Positions 1 to 7,405 of a DNA stretch of 44,620 nt are shown here, in pieces. Where the stretch lies: positions 1 to 44,620 of the forward strand of contig DASZLL010000037.1 in assembly GCA_035552395.1 (NCBI GenBank). Reading direction: 5' to 3'. This DNA comes from Bog-473 sp035552395 (GTDB lineage Bacteria > Actinomycetota > Acidimicrobiia > Acidimicrobiales > RAAP-2). A program made the position numbers and the translations under genes. The notes beneath the pieces were generated by a model. That model made no database searches. It saw nothing but the letters and a program-made list of their open reading frames with translations, and was not told the DNA's origin. Position 1 is the first letter of the stretch, and each line of letters starts with the position of its first letter.

Positions 1-932
1 ACGGCGTAGGGCACGAAGTCGCCCGCCAGCGCGAGCAGCACCTGCTCGGCGATGGTGACACCGGCCTTGTCCTGCGCCTCTTCGGTCGACGCGCCGAGAT
101 GCGGCGACACCACCACGCTCGGCAGCTCGAAGAGCGGCGACTCGGTGCACGGTTCGGAGGCGAACACGTCCAGGCCGGCGCCGGCCACGATGCCGTCACG
201 GATGGCCTCGGCGAGCGCGTCCTCGTCGACGATGCCGCCGCGGGCGGTGTTGATGATGCGGATGCCCGGCTTGGCCTTGGCCAACAGGTCGCGGCCGAAC
301 AGGCCGATGGTCTCGGGCGTCTTGGGCGTGTGGATCGAGACGAAGTCGGCCTCGGCCACCAGTTCCTCGATGCCCACCAGCCGCACTCCCATGGCCCGCG
401 CCCGCTCCTGGGAGACGAAGGGGTCGAAGCCGATGAGCTCCATGCCGAAGGCGTGGGCGCGCTGGGCCACCAGCGAGCCGGCCCGCCCGAGCCCGACCAC
501 GCCGAGCACCTTGCCGTGCAGCTCGACGCCCTCCCACTTCGAGCGCTCCCAGCGTCCCGCCTTCAGTGCCGCGTCGGCCTGGGGGATGTTGCGCGCCTGC
601 GCCAGCAGCAGCGCCATTGCCTGCTCGGCCACCGAGAGGATGTTCGACGTCGGCGCGTTGACGACCATGACGCCGCGCTCGGTCGCCGCCGTGACGTCGA
701 CGTTGTCGAGGCCGACGCCGGCCCGGCCGACCACCTGGAGCGTCGCCCCGGCCGCCAGGACCTCGCTCGTGACCTGGGTGGCCGAACGAATGATGAGCGC
801 GTGTGCGCCCACGATCGTCTCGCCCAGCGCCTCGGGGCTGAGCCCCTCCTGCACGTCCACCTCGTGGCCCGCGTCGGCGAGCAGGTCGAGCCCGCTCTGC
901 GCGATCTTCTCCGTTACCAATACCCGTGCCAC
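1..932 (-). CDS. serA: D-3-phosphoglycerate dehydrogenase, C-terminus cut by window edge
   Basis: This enzyme oxidises 3-phosphoglycerate to 3-phosphohydroxypyruvate, the first step of serine synthesis, in the cytoplasm. About 310 residues are visible, starting at a GTG (932) with AAGGAG ten bases upstream. The 2-hydroxyacid dehydrogenase fold is clear: VGRAGVGLDNVD, the NAD-binding VVGLGRAG, the INTARGG segment, and SPHLGAST with the catalytic His. The C-terminal regulatory region (an ACT domain in most homologues) lies beyond the left edge. It follows the aspC-like gene on the same strand after a 99-base gap rich in hairpins. serC, the next pathway step, lies just beyond that gene on the opposite strand, which supports the assignment. 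Confidence 0.95.
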   Translation of the reverse strand, partial: MARVLVTEKIAQSGLDLLADAGHEVDVQEGLSPEALGETIVGAHALIIRSATQVTSEVLAAGATLQVVGRAGVGLDNVDVTAATERGVMVVNAPTSNILSVAEQAMALLLAQARNIPQADAALKAGRWERSKWEGVELHGKVLGVVGLGRAGSLVAQRAHAFGMELIGFDPFVSQERARAMGVRLVGIEELVAEADFVSIHTPKTPETIGLFGRDLLAKAKPGIRIINTARGGIVDEDALAEAIRDGIVAGAGLDVFASEPCTESPLFELPSVVVSPHLGASTEEAQDKAGVTIAEQVLLALAGDFVPYA

Positions 933-974
933 CGCGGTGGTTCTCCTTGCTCCCCCCGCCTGTGTGGTCAGCCC

Positions 975-1012
975 CTCGGCCGGCCGAGCGGGCTTCCCGG
1001 TCGCCCGGCTCG
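975..1012. terminator. GC-rich hairpins between aspC and serA
   Basis: A perfect 14-base palindrome (CTCGGCCGGCCGAG, 975-988) overlaps a second hairpin at 985-1012, which has nine pairs, one bulged base and a nine-base loop. Neither is followed by a T-run on the minus strand. They could be a weak terminator, a processing site or simply GC-rich spacer. Confidence 0.3.
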
Positions 1013-1031
1013 CTCGGTCAGTTCAGTCTGC

Positions 1032-2270
1032 TCAGTCTGCCGCCTCGGCGAACAGTCCGGCCAACCGGGACACGCCCTCGACCATGTCGTGGTCCGCCAT
1101 GGCGTAGGACATGCGGAAGTAGCCCGGCGCGCCGAACGCCTCCCCAGGCACGACCGCCACCTTGGCCTCGTTGATGCAGATCTCGGCCAACTCGGCGCTG
1201 CTCGCCGGACGTTGGCCCCGGAGGGAGCGACCGAGCACCCCCTTGACCGAGGGGAACGCATAGAACGCGCCCTCGGGCTCGATGCACACGACGCCCTCGA
1301 TGTCGTTGAGCATCTTGACGATCGTCCGGCGCCGGCGGTCGAAGGCCTCGCGCATGGCGGCCACGTCCTCGAGGCCACCCGACACGGCGGCCAGCGCGGC
1401 CCGCTGCGCCACGTTCGACACGTTCGAGGTCTCGTGGCTCTGGATGTTGGTGGCGGCGGTCACGGCGTCGCCGGGCCCGATCATCCAGCCGACCCGCCAC
1501 CCGGTCATGGCGTACGTCTTGGCCACGCCGTTGACCACGATGCACCGCTCCGCCAGCTCGTGCACCACCACCGGCATGGAGTGGTGCTCGGCCCCGCCGT
1601 AGACCAGGTGCTCGTAGATCTCGTCGGTGATGACCCAGATGCCCTTGGCCAGGGCCCAGCGGCCGATGGCCTCGATCTCGTGGCGCCGGTACACGGCGCC
1701 CGTCGGGTTGGACGGGGACACGAAGAGCAGTGCCTTGGTGTTGGGCGTCCAGGCCGCCTCGAGGTCGTCGACCGAGCTCCGGAAGCCGGTTGTCTCGTCC
1801 GAGCTGACGAAAACGGGAGTCCCGCCCGCCAGCGCGATCGATTCGGGATAGGTCGTCCAGTAGGGGGCGAGCACGATGACCTCGTCGCCGGGGTCGCACA
1901 GGACGGCGAACGCGTTGGCCACCGCCTGCTTCCCGCCGTTGGTCACGAGCACCTGGCCCGCAGCGATGTCGAGGCCCGAGTCGCGCCTGGTCTTGGCCGC
2001 GATGGCCTCGCGCAGCGCCGGGATACCAGCCGTCGGCGTGTAGTGATGGTTGGCCGGGTCCCGGCAGGCCTCGACGGCAGCGTCGACGATGTGGGCCGGC
2101 GTCGGGAAGTCCGGCTCGCCCGCGCCGAAACCGATCACGTGCTCCCCCGCCGCCTGCAGCGCCTTCGCCTTGGCATCCACGGCGAGGGTGGCCGAGGGCG
2201 AGACGGCAGCCGCCCGGCGCGAGATGCGGCGGAGTTCGGTGGTGGATGAGGACGTCGTCACGGATGCCAT
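1032..2270 (-). CDS. aspC: PLP-dependent aspartate aminotransferase family enzyme
   Basis: A class I/II aminotransferase of 412 residues, probably interconverting aspartate and oxaloacetate with glutamate/2-oxoglutarate. Visible family features are GAGEPDFPTP near the N-terminus, TNGGKQA, the substrate loop SPSNPTGA, and AKTYAMTGWRVGW, which carries the PLP lysine. The frame is open further upstream, but homology begins after residue 15, so ATG 2270 is the furthest sensible start; GTG 2261 is possible. No Shine-Dalgarno sequence is visible. Its ATG shares two bases with the possible ATG of the oppositely oriented serC. Substrate choice (aspartate, or another amino acid) cannot be settled from sequence alone. 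Confidence 0.88.
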   Translation of the reverse strand: MASVTTSSSTTELRRISRRAAAVSPSATLAVDAKAKALQAAGEHVIGFGAGEPDFPTPAHIVDAAVEACRDPANHHYTPTAGIPALREAIAAKTRRDSGLDIAAGQVLVTNGGKQAVANAFAVLCDPGDEVIVLAPYWTTYPESIALAGGTPVFVSSDETTGFRSSVDDLEAAWTPNTKALLFVSPSNPTGAVYRRHEIEAIGRWALAKGIWVITDEIYEHLVYGGAEHHSMPVVVHELAERCIVVNGVAKTYAMTGWRVGWMIGPGDAVTAATNIQSHETSNVSNVAQRAALAAVSGGLEDVAAMREAFDRRRRTIVKMLNDIEGVVCIEPEGAFYAFPSVKGVLGRSLRGQRPASSAELAEICINEAKVAVVPGEAFGAPGYFRMSYAMADHDMVEGVSRLAGLFAEAAD

Positions 2271-3426
2271 GATCTCATACGTGCCAGAGACTCCCGACAT
2301 CACAATTCCCCCCTCGCTCCTCCCCTCCGACGGCCGTTTTGGATCGGGCCCGTCCAAGGTCCGGCCCGCGCAGGTTGACGCGCTCAGCGCGGTCGCCACG
2401 ACGTACCTCGGGACCAGCCACCGCCAAAAGACGGTCAAGGCACAGGTCGGGCGGGTGCGCGCCGGCATGCGCCAGCTCTTCTCCCTCCCCGACGGCTACG
2501 AGGTCGTGCTCGGCAACGGGGGGACCACCTGCTTCTGGGACGCGGCCACGTTCGGGCTGATTGAGGAGCAGAGCCAGCACCTCAGCTTCGGGGAGTTCTC
2601 CTCGAAGTTCGCGGCCGCCGTGTTGGCGGCCCCGCACCTGAAGGACCCCCAGGTGATCGAGTCCGAGGTGGGGACGCACCCGCTGCCCTCCGCCGACGCC
2701 TCGGTCGACCTCTACGCCCTGACCCACAACGAGACCTCGACGGGGGTGGCCATGACGATCCGGCGCCCCGCCGGGGCCACCCTGCCGGCCGACGGCGGCG
2801 GGCTGGTCGCGGTCGACGGCACTTCGGGGGCGGGCGGCCTGCGGGTCGACCCGGCGGAGTTCGACGCCTACTACCTGGCCCCGCAGAAGTGCTTCGCCAG
2901 CGACGGCGGTCTCTGGATCGCGCTGATGTCGCCGGCCGCACTCGAGCGGGTGGAACGGATCGCCGCGTCGGGGCGCTGGATCCCGACCTTCCTCGACCTC
3001 AAGACGGCCGTCGACAACTCGGTGTTGGACCAGACCTACAACACACCCGCGCTGGCCACCATCTACCTGCTGGCCGAGCAACTCGACTGGATGAACTCCA
3101 ACGGCGGCCTCGAGTGGACAGCGGCGCGTTGCGACCGCTCGGCCGAGATCCTCTACACCTGGGCCGAGCAGTCCGGGTACGCCCGGCCGTTCGTGGAGAA
3201 CGCAGCCGACCGCAGCCACGTCGTCGGGACCATCGACTTCGTCGACGCGATCGACGCGTCGGTCATCGCGGCCGTGCTGCGGGCCAACGGGATCGTCGAC
3301 ACCGAGCCGTACCGCAAGCTCGGCCGCAACCAGTTGCGCATTGCGATGTTCCCGGCGATCGAGCCGGACGACATCGCCTCGCTCTGCGGTTGCATCACCC
3401 ACGTGGTTGGCGCACTCGCCAACTGA
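2269..3426 (+). CDS. serC: Phosphoserine aminotransferase, mycobacterial type
   Basis: This PLP enzyme converts 3-phosphohydroxypyruvate and glutamate to phosphoserine, the second step of serine synthesis. The protein matches the actinobacterial SerC type throughout: DGRFGSGPSKV near the N-terminus, GTSHRQ, LGNGGTTCFWDAA, HNETSTGV, DGTSGAGG, then APQKCFASDGG with the PLP lysine, and EPYRKLGRNQLRIAMFPA at the C-terminus. Length is 385 residues from ATG 2269, or 381 from GTG 2281. GTG 2281 would leave ten bases between the two divergent genes, whereas ATG 2269 overlaps the aspC start. Neither start has a ribosome binding site. With serA nearby it completes two of the three serine steps; serB is not in the window. 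Confidence 0.94.
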   Translation: MISYVPETPDITIPPSLLPSDGRFGSGPSKVRPAQVDALSAVATTYLGTSHRQKTVKAQVGRVRAGMRQLFSLPDGYEVVLGNGGTTCFWDAATFGLIEEQSQHLSFGEFSSKFAAAVLAAPHLKDPQVIESEVGTHPLPSADASVDLYALTHNETSTGVAMTIRRPAGATLPADGGGLVAVDGTSGAGGLRVDPAEFDAYYLAPQKCFASDGGLWIALMSPAALERVERIAASGRWIPTFLDLKTAVDNSVLDQTYNTPALATIYLLAEQLDWMNSNGGLEWTAARCDRSAEILYTWAEQSGYARPFVENAADRSHVVGTIDFVDAIDASVIAAVLRANGIVDTEPYRKLGRNQLRIAMFPAIEPDDIASLCGCITHVVGALAN

Positions 3427-3573
3427 CGTCACCCCGGGGGGGTCGGCTCTGCCTTGGCGGACGGCTCCGTCCTGGGGTCTCCTTCACTGAAATGGGAATT
3501 CTTTCGAGCAAGAAGGCCGGCGCCTCGGCGTTTCCAGGTTGCCAGGGAGGGGGCCTCGGCGGAAGGAGTCCAG

Positions 3574-3837
3574 ATGAATCGGCCGAACAACTCGAGGCGC
3601 GTTCTGCGATCCGGTCGCTTTCACCTCGTGGCGCTCGCTTTGGTGGGAAGCACGATGGGGTGGCTGGGTCTCGCCACGGTGAGCCCGTCGGTCGCGGGAG
3701 CCGCGACCCCGGCCATAAGCGAGGTGACGGTCTCGAACTCGGACATCGTCACCAACCTCTTGGCTGAGCTTGAGGCTCCTCTCTTCAACCTCCTGTGCGA
3801 GCTGACCCCAGTCAATGGGGGTATGGGCTGCCTCTAA
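3574..3837 (+). CDS. Small secreted protein with two cysteines, unknown function
   Basis: I do not recognise this 87-residue protein. The start at ATG 3574 is decided by a strong GGAAGGAG five bases upstream; the open frame before it has no such signal. Residues 1-43 look like a Sec signal peptide: a basic N-region (RRVLRSGRF), a hydrophobic core (LVALALVGSTMGWLGLA), and a likely cleavage after AGA. The mature part would be about 44 residues, mostly polar, with LLAELEAP and FNLLCEL forming a possible amphipathic helix. Two cysteines, ten residues apart near the C-terminus, could form a disulfide loop. It stands alone between serC and an SDR of opposite orientation, with 147 bases of upstream spacer. 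Confidence 0.72.
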   Translation: MNRPNNSRRVLRSGRFHLVALALVGSTMGWLGLATVSPSVAGAATPAISEVTVSNSDIVTNLLAELEAPLFNLLCELTPVNGGMGCL

Positions 3838-3863
3838 GGCCCGTTTGGAGGGCAGCGACGTGC

Positions 3864-4736
3864 TCAGACCGGCGGGAATCCGACCGACGCCACAAGGCGT
3901 TCGCTTTCGTCCCACAGGCGTTGGGCCGCCGCGTCGTCTTTCGCGTGCCGGCTCATGTGGCCCGGCTTGGAGCGGACCCAGTACATACCGCTCTTGTCGG
4001 CCACGGCCGGTGAGCTCGCGACGTAAATCGACGTCTTGGCGCCGCGGCGCGCGCTGATCTCGAACGGCCGGACCAGTCGCATCCCGAAACCCATGAACCC
4101 GGTCAGGTCGCCGTCCATGCCGAAGCCGCTGCGGACCGGGCCGGGGTGTACGGCGTTGGCCGTCACGCCGGTGCCCTCGAGGCGCTTGGCCAGCTGGCGC
4201 GTGAAGAGCACGTTGGCCAGCTTGGAGCGGCAGTACACCTCCATCCCCTCGTAGCGCTTCTCGCTTTGCAGGTCGTCGAAGCGCATGCCGCCGAACGCGG
4301 CGTGGTGGCCGACCGAGGTCAGGTTGACGACCCGCGCCGGCGCGTTGGCTCGGAGCCGGTCGAGCAGCAGGTTGGTCAGGTAGAAGTGGCCGAGGTGGTT
4401 GACCCCGAACGTGTACTCGAAGCCCTGCGCGGTGTGCTGACGCTGTGACCACGTCCCGCCGGCGTTGTTGACGAGCACGTCGAGGCGGCTCCACCGGGTG
4501 GTGATCTCCTCGGCTGCCTTGCACACCGACGCCAGGTCGGCCAGGTCGAGCGCGACGACGTGCACGTCGTCGTTCCAGGTCCGCTGTGTCACCTCTTTGG
4601 CCGCCGCCTCCGCCTTGGCCTGGTTCCGACAGGCCAGGATCGTCGTGGCCCCTCGCTCGGCGACGCCGACGGCGGTCTCGAGCCCGATGCCGATGTTCGA
4701 TCCGGTGACGACGACGACCTTGCCTTGCATGCTCAT
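3864..4736 (-). CDS. Short-chain dehydrogenase/reductase, retinol-dehydrogenase-like
   Basis: An NAD(P)-dependent SDR of 290 residues. Visible motifs are TGSNIGIG (11-18, cofactor binding), NNAG (90-93), Ser141 in NLTSVG, and Tyr168/Lys172 in YCRSK, a full catalytic set. The helix after the active site (KLANVLFTRQLAKRL) and NAVHPGPV are typical of the RDH11-14/WWOX-like subgroup found in many actinobacteria. Substrate is unknown, probably a lipid, sterol or aromatic alcohol or ketone. The ATG 4736 is preceded by GAGGAGGGAAG, which lies inside nested inverted repeats around 4748-4760 (CCTCCT/AGGAGG) that could mask the ribosome site. It is divergent from the cytochrome P450 and the two may act on the same compound class. 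Confidence 0.88.
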   Translation of the reverse strand: MSMQGKVVVVTGSNIGIGLETAVGVAERGATTILACRNQAKAEAAAKEVTQRTWNDDVHVVALDLADLASVCKAAEEITTRWSRLDVLVNNAGGTWSQRQHTAQGFEYTFGVNHLGHFYLTNLLLDRLRANAPARVVNLTSVGHHAAFGGMRFDDLQSEKRYEGMEVYCRSKLANVLFTRQLAKRLEGTGVTANAVHPGPVRSGFGMDGDLTGFMGFGMRLVRPFEISARRGAKTSIYVASSPAVADKSGMYWVRSKPGHMSRHAKDDAAAQRLWDESERLVASVGFPPV

Positions 4737-4866
4737 TTGGAGGCTTCCCTCCTCAGGAGGTCGAGTGGTCCGGGCCCGCCGCCGGTCCGGGTGCCGGCAG
4801 TTTAGGGACGTTGCCGCGGCATCGCCCCAAGCGGGATTTCGACTGTCCGTGCGCCCGCGGCCGACG

Positions 4867-4908
4867 TAGCCTTGGCCACCCATGCGGACGGCGGGAACCG
4901 ACTCATGA
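4867..4908 (+). promoter_or_regulatory. P450 promoter -10 and short coupled leader ORF
   Basis: A TAGCCT hexamer (4867-4872) lies nine bases before ATG 4882. That ATG opens an eight-codon ORF (MRTAGTDS) whose TGA overlaps the P450 ATG as ATGA (4905-4908). If transcription starts about seven bases after the hexamer, the mRNA would begin almost at the leader ATG. The P450 would then be translated by termination-reinitiation. The reading frames are seen; the promoter is inferred. Confidence 0.45.
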
Positions 4909-6146
4909 GCATCGCGACCAGCCCGACGCTCGACGGGCACCTGCTCCAGGTGCTCGTCACCCCCGAGGGGCAGGCCAACCCGTACCCGTACTACTCGCTG
5001 ATGCGGGACGAGGCGAGGGTGAGCCGGACCTCGTTCGGGCCCTATTGCGTCAACGGCTACGAGGAGGCCCAGGCCGTGCTGCGCGACCCGCGTCTCGGGC
5101 GGGGCATCGGCGTCGAGGACACCTCGACCGGCATCTTCGGCGACTCGGGCACCCGGCGGGCGGAGTTCCTCCATGCCTCGCAGCACAACATGCTGCTGGC
5201 CGATCCCCCGGATCACACGCGCCTGCGTCGTCTCGTCTCGCGGTCGTTCACCCCCAGCCAGGTCGACCGGCTGCGCCCGGCCGTCCAGAGCCTGGTCGAC
5301 GACCTCCTCGACCAGATGGCGGCGGGTAGAGAAGTCGAGTTCATGGCGGACTTCGCCCTGCCGCTCCCGATGGCGGTCATCGGCGAGCTGGTGGGCGTGC
5401 CGGCAGCCGACCGGGCCGCGCTCCAGCCGCAGGTGCGGGCGGCCGCCAAGGGGATCGAGCCCGTCCTGAGCGAGGAAGAGACCGAGGCCGCGATCGAGGC
5501 GATCACGACGCTCGGCGAATACTTCCTGGCCCTCTTGGAGGAACGGCGGCGCCACCCGACGGAGGACCTGTTGAGCTCACTCGTCGAGGCGTGGGACAAC
5601 GACGACCGCCTGACCGACGAGGAGGTGGCGTCGACGGCCATCCTCCTGTTCGCCGCGGGCTTCGAGACCACCACGAACCTGCTCGGCAATGGGCTGCTGG
5701 CGCTCCTGACCCACGCCGGCCAGATGGCGGACTGGCGGGCCAACCCCGACATCGCGCCCTCGGCGGTCGAAGAGCTCTTGCGCTTCGACAGCCCCGTCCA
5801 GTTCAACCTCCGCACGGCACTCGAGCCGGCCGACCTGTTGGGCGAGCCGCTGGCGCGAGGCGACCGCATCGTCGTCCTGCAGGGCGCGGCCAACCGCGAC
5901 CCGGCCCGCTTCGAACGACCCGACGAACTCGACCTGCGCCGCGGCGCCAACGCGCCGCTCAGCTTCGGCTGGGGCATCCATCACTGCATCGGTGCGGGAC
6001 TCGCTCGGATGGAGGGCACGATCGCTTTCAACGCGCTCTTGGCGCGGTTCCCGAAAATCGAGCTCGTCGGCGACGAGCCGCATTGGCGGCCCAGCTTCAC
6101 GCTGCGCGGGTTGCTGGATCTGCCCCTCCACGTTGCGCCCGGCTGA
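4905..6146 (+). CDS. Cytochrome P450 monooxygenase
   Basis: A bacterial class I P450 of 413 residues that inserts one oxygen atom into an organic substrate using electrons from a ferredoxin and reductase not present here. Seen in order: ADPPDHTRLRRLVSRSF (helix C region, about 99-115), the I-helix AGFETT (251-256) with acid-Thr pair, the ExxR pair E290/R293, and the heme loop FGWGIHHCIGAGLAR with Cys361. Length and motifs are full, so it should be functional. ATG 4905 is chosen because it overlaps the stop of a short leader ORF; an in-frame TTG lies at 4872. Its divergent neighbour is an SDR. Substrate is unknown. Confidence 0.93.
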   Translation: MSIATSPTLDGHLLQVLVTPEGQANPYPYYSLMRDEARVSRTSFGPYCVNGYEEAQAVLRDPRLGRGIGVEDTSTGIFGDSGTRRAEFLHASQHNMLLADPPDHTRLRRLVSRSFTPSQVDRLRPAVQSLVDDLLDQMAAGREVEFMADFALPLPMAVIGELVGVPAADRAALQPQVRAAAKGIEPVLSEEETEAAIEAITTLGEYFLALLEERRRHPTEDLLSSLVEAWDNDDRLTDEEVASTAILLFAAGFETTTNLLGNGLLALLTHAGQMADWRANPDIAPSAVEELLRFDSPVQFNLRTALEPADLLGEPLARGDRIVVLQGAANRDPARFERPDELDLRRGANAPLSFGWGIHHCIGAGLARMEGTIAFNALLARFPKIELVGDEPHWRPSFTLRGLLDLPLHVAPG

Positions 6147-6175
6147 GCGCCACGCCCGACGGACCTCGCTGTGAG

Positions 6176-6706
6176 CTACCCGGGCGGGCCAATCGTCGAC
6201 GCCTCCGGCCCCAGCGCGCCCACGTACCGGGCGTGCACGACCCGCCACCGGTCGTCGGCGGGAGGGGTGGTCCCATCGCTCTCCGCCGCCAGCCGCTCCA
6301 GGCAGACGTGCCACCCGGCACCGTCGCGCGCGGCCTTGCCGTGCTCGGGAAACGTGACGATCAGACTGAGCACGCTGCCCGTACCGGCTGCTTCGAGCTC
6401 GAACCGCAACACGTCGTCGGACCAACGCAGCTCCAAAAGGGAGGGCGGCTCGAAGGCGAGCATCTCGCCGGCGAATGGTTCGCCCTCTCCGTTGCGGAAA
6501 GAGAACCGCAACGCTGCCCCGGCCTGTCGCGGGCCCTCGATCGTCGTCGGGAACCACGCCGCCAGGTGACCGTCCTCGGTCAGCGCCCGCCACACCTTCT
6601 CCGGCGGGTGGGCCAGGCGGCGCCGGTACCGCAACACCGAGCGCCCGTCCGCCGCCGTCTCCAAGGTGCCCACTTCGTCGGTCTCTTTCGTTGCGTTCAC
6701 GTCCAT
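6176..6706 (-). CDS. SRPBCC (AHSA1-like) domain protein
   Basis: A 176-residue START/Bet v1-like protein of the AHSA1 (Aha1 C-terminal) group. It has the opening LAHPPEKVWRALTE helix, HLAAWFP, the strand GEMLAFEPPSLLELRW, and a C-terminal helix GAGWHVCLERLAA. Such proteins form a hydrophobic cavity that binds small lipophilic ligands; no catalytic residues can be named. ATG 6706 is chosen because GAGGAGG lies just upstream. It overlaps the end of the ArsR gene by ten bases, so the two are translationally coupled. ArsR-SRPBCC pairs are a common actinobacterial two-gene operon, with the regulator presumably sensing the same ligand or stress. It ends 29 bases from the convergent P450 gene. Confidence 0.88.
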   Translation of the reverse strand: MDVNATKETDEVGTLETAADGRSVLRYRRRLAHPPEKVWRALTEDGHLAAWFPTTIEGPRQAGAALRFSFRNGEGEPFAGEMLAFEPPSLLELRWSDDVLRFELEAAGTGSVLSLIVTFPEHGKAARDGAGWHVCLERLAAESDGTTPPADDRWRVVHARYVGALGPEASTIGPPG

Positions 6707-7026
6707 GCCTCCTCCTCGTTGCCGTCCATGATCTCGAGGTGGCGCTCCAGGGCGTTGAGGTGCGCGGCCCACCGGCGCCGGTAGGGCGCCAGCCACTCGT
6801 CGATCTCGCGCAGCGGCTCCGGCCTGACCCGGTAGATCCGGCGCTGCGCGTCGGTCCGGGCCTCGACCAGGCCGGCGTCGCGCAGGACCTTGAGGTGCTT
6901 CGAGACCGAGGGCTGGCTCAACGCCAGGATCTCGACCAGCTCACCGACGGGTCGCTCCTCGTCGACCAGCGCGTCCAGGATCCTGCGCCGGCTTTCCTCG
7001 GCGAGGACCTCGAACGTCGCGACCAC
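6697..7026 (-). CDS. ArsR-family winged-helix transcriptional regulator
   Basis: A 109-residue repressor-type protein with the ArsR winged helix: FEVLAEESRRRILDAL (helix 1-2), PVGELVEILALSQPSVSKHLKVLRDAGLV (recognition helix around residues 33-53), and RIYRVRPEPLREIDEWLAPYR. The metal-binding CVC motif of ArsR/SmtB is absent, so it probably senses something other than metal, as usual for the SRPBCC-linked subgroup. The GTG start at 7026 coincides with the predicted transcription start, so the mRNA is probably leaderless. A 20-base palindrome overlaps its own promoter, which suggests autorepression of the two-gene operon. Confidence 0.92.
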   Translation of the reverse strand: MVATFEVLAEESRRRILDALVDEERPVGELVEILALSQPSVSKHLKVLRDAGLVEARTDAQRRIYRVRPEPLREIDEWLAPYRRRWAAHLNALERHLEIMDGNEEEAWT

Positions 7027-7032
7027 TCAGCC

Positions 7033-7062
7033 AATATACGCTTAGAGGTATATATCTGTCAA
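7033..7062 (-). promoter_or_regulatory. arsR promoter with overlapping palindromic operator
   Basis: On the minus strand a perfect TTGACA (7062-7057) is followed after 18 bases by TATATT (7038-7033). The GTG of arsR begins after six more bases, so the transcript should be leaderless. A palindrome with arms ATATAC and GTATAT and a central TA (7034-7053) covers the spacer and -10. It is the obvious ArsR operator, and bound repressor would block polymerase. Confidence 0.82.
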
Positions 7063-7093
7063 GGCATCAACCGACGATGAGCCGGTTGGCGGG

Positions 7094-7357
7094 TCAGGAG
7101 GCGGCGGCCGCCTTGGCCCCGATCCGGCGCAGCGGCGGCAGCGTCGGCGGCGGCTGCTTTCGGGGCGGCAGGCCGCCCAAGAGCTCGGCCGTGGCCTTGG
7201 TGACCTGGCGCACGGCCTTCTCGAAGGCGGCCTCGGTCTGGGGCGACGTCGACTGCACGCCACTGACCTTGCGGACGTACTGGCGCGCCGCCGCTTCGAT
7301 CTCCTGCGGCGTCGCCATTGGTTCGAGGCCGCGCAATGTGGTGATGTTCCGGCACAT
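7094..7357 (-). CDS. DUF2277 family protein
   Basis: An 87-residue cytoplasmic protein matching the DUF2277 family: it starts MCRNITTLRGLEP, followed by EEIEAAARQYVRKVSG and a helix ending KATAELLGG. The basic, Ala/Pro-rich tail after residue 65 is an extension beyond the core family. The start at ATG 7357 is preferred over an earlier in-frame start because TAGGGT lies seven bases upstream and because family members begin MCRNI. Function of the family is unknown. It lies 48 bases downstream of the GH5 gene on the same strand but seems to have its own promoter. Confidence 0.85.
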   Translation of the reverse strand: MCRNITTLRGLEPMATPQEIEAAARQYVRKVSGVQSTSPQTEAAFEKAVRQVTKATAELLGGLPPRKQPPPTLPPLRRIGAKAAAAS

Positions 7358-7364
7358 GCGAGCC

Positions 7365-7370
7365 ACCCTA
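7365..7370 (-). promoter_or_regulatory. Leaderless -10 element for the DUF2277 gene
   Basis: TAGGGT on the minus strand ends seven bases before ATG 7357. No Shine-Dalgarno sequence lies between them, so the mRNA probably starts at or next to the ATG. No clear -35 is visible. Confidence 0.5.
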
Positions 7371-7405
7371 GGCACAACACCCCGGGTCGGGCGCCGCGCC
7401 AGCGC

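Noticed and set aside
99..2249. Long open frame of 716 codons antisense to serA and aspC
   Set aside because: It is Arg/His/Gly-rich, has no recognisable domain, and runs opposite two clearly homologous genes. In GC-rich DNA long antisense frames arise from codon bias.
2275..3432. 385-codon frame antisense to serC
   Set aside because: It has no motif and its composition mirrors serC. The plus-strand SerC is unmistakable.
3459..3472. Terminator after serC
   Set aside because: GGACGG-CT-CCGTCC is a good inverted repeat, but the loop is too short as a full stem and no T-run follows.
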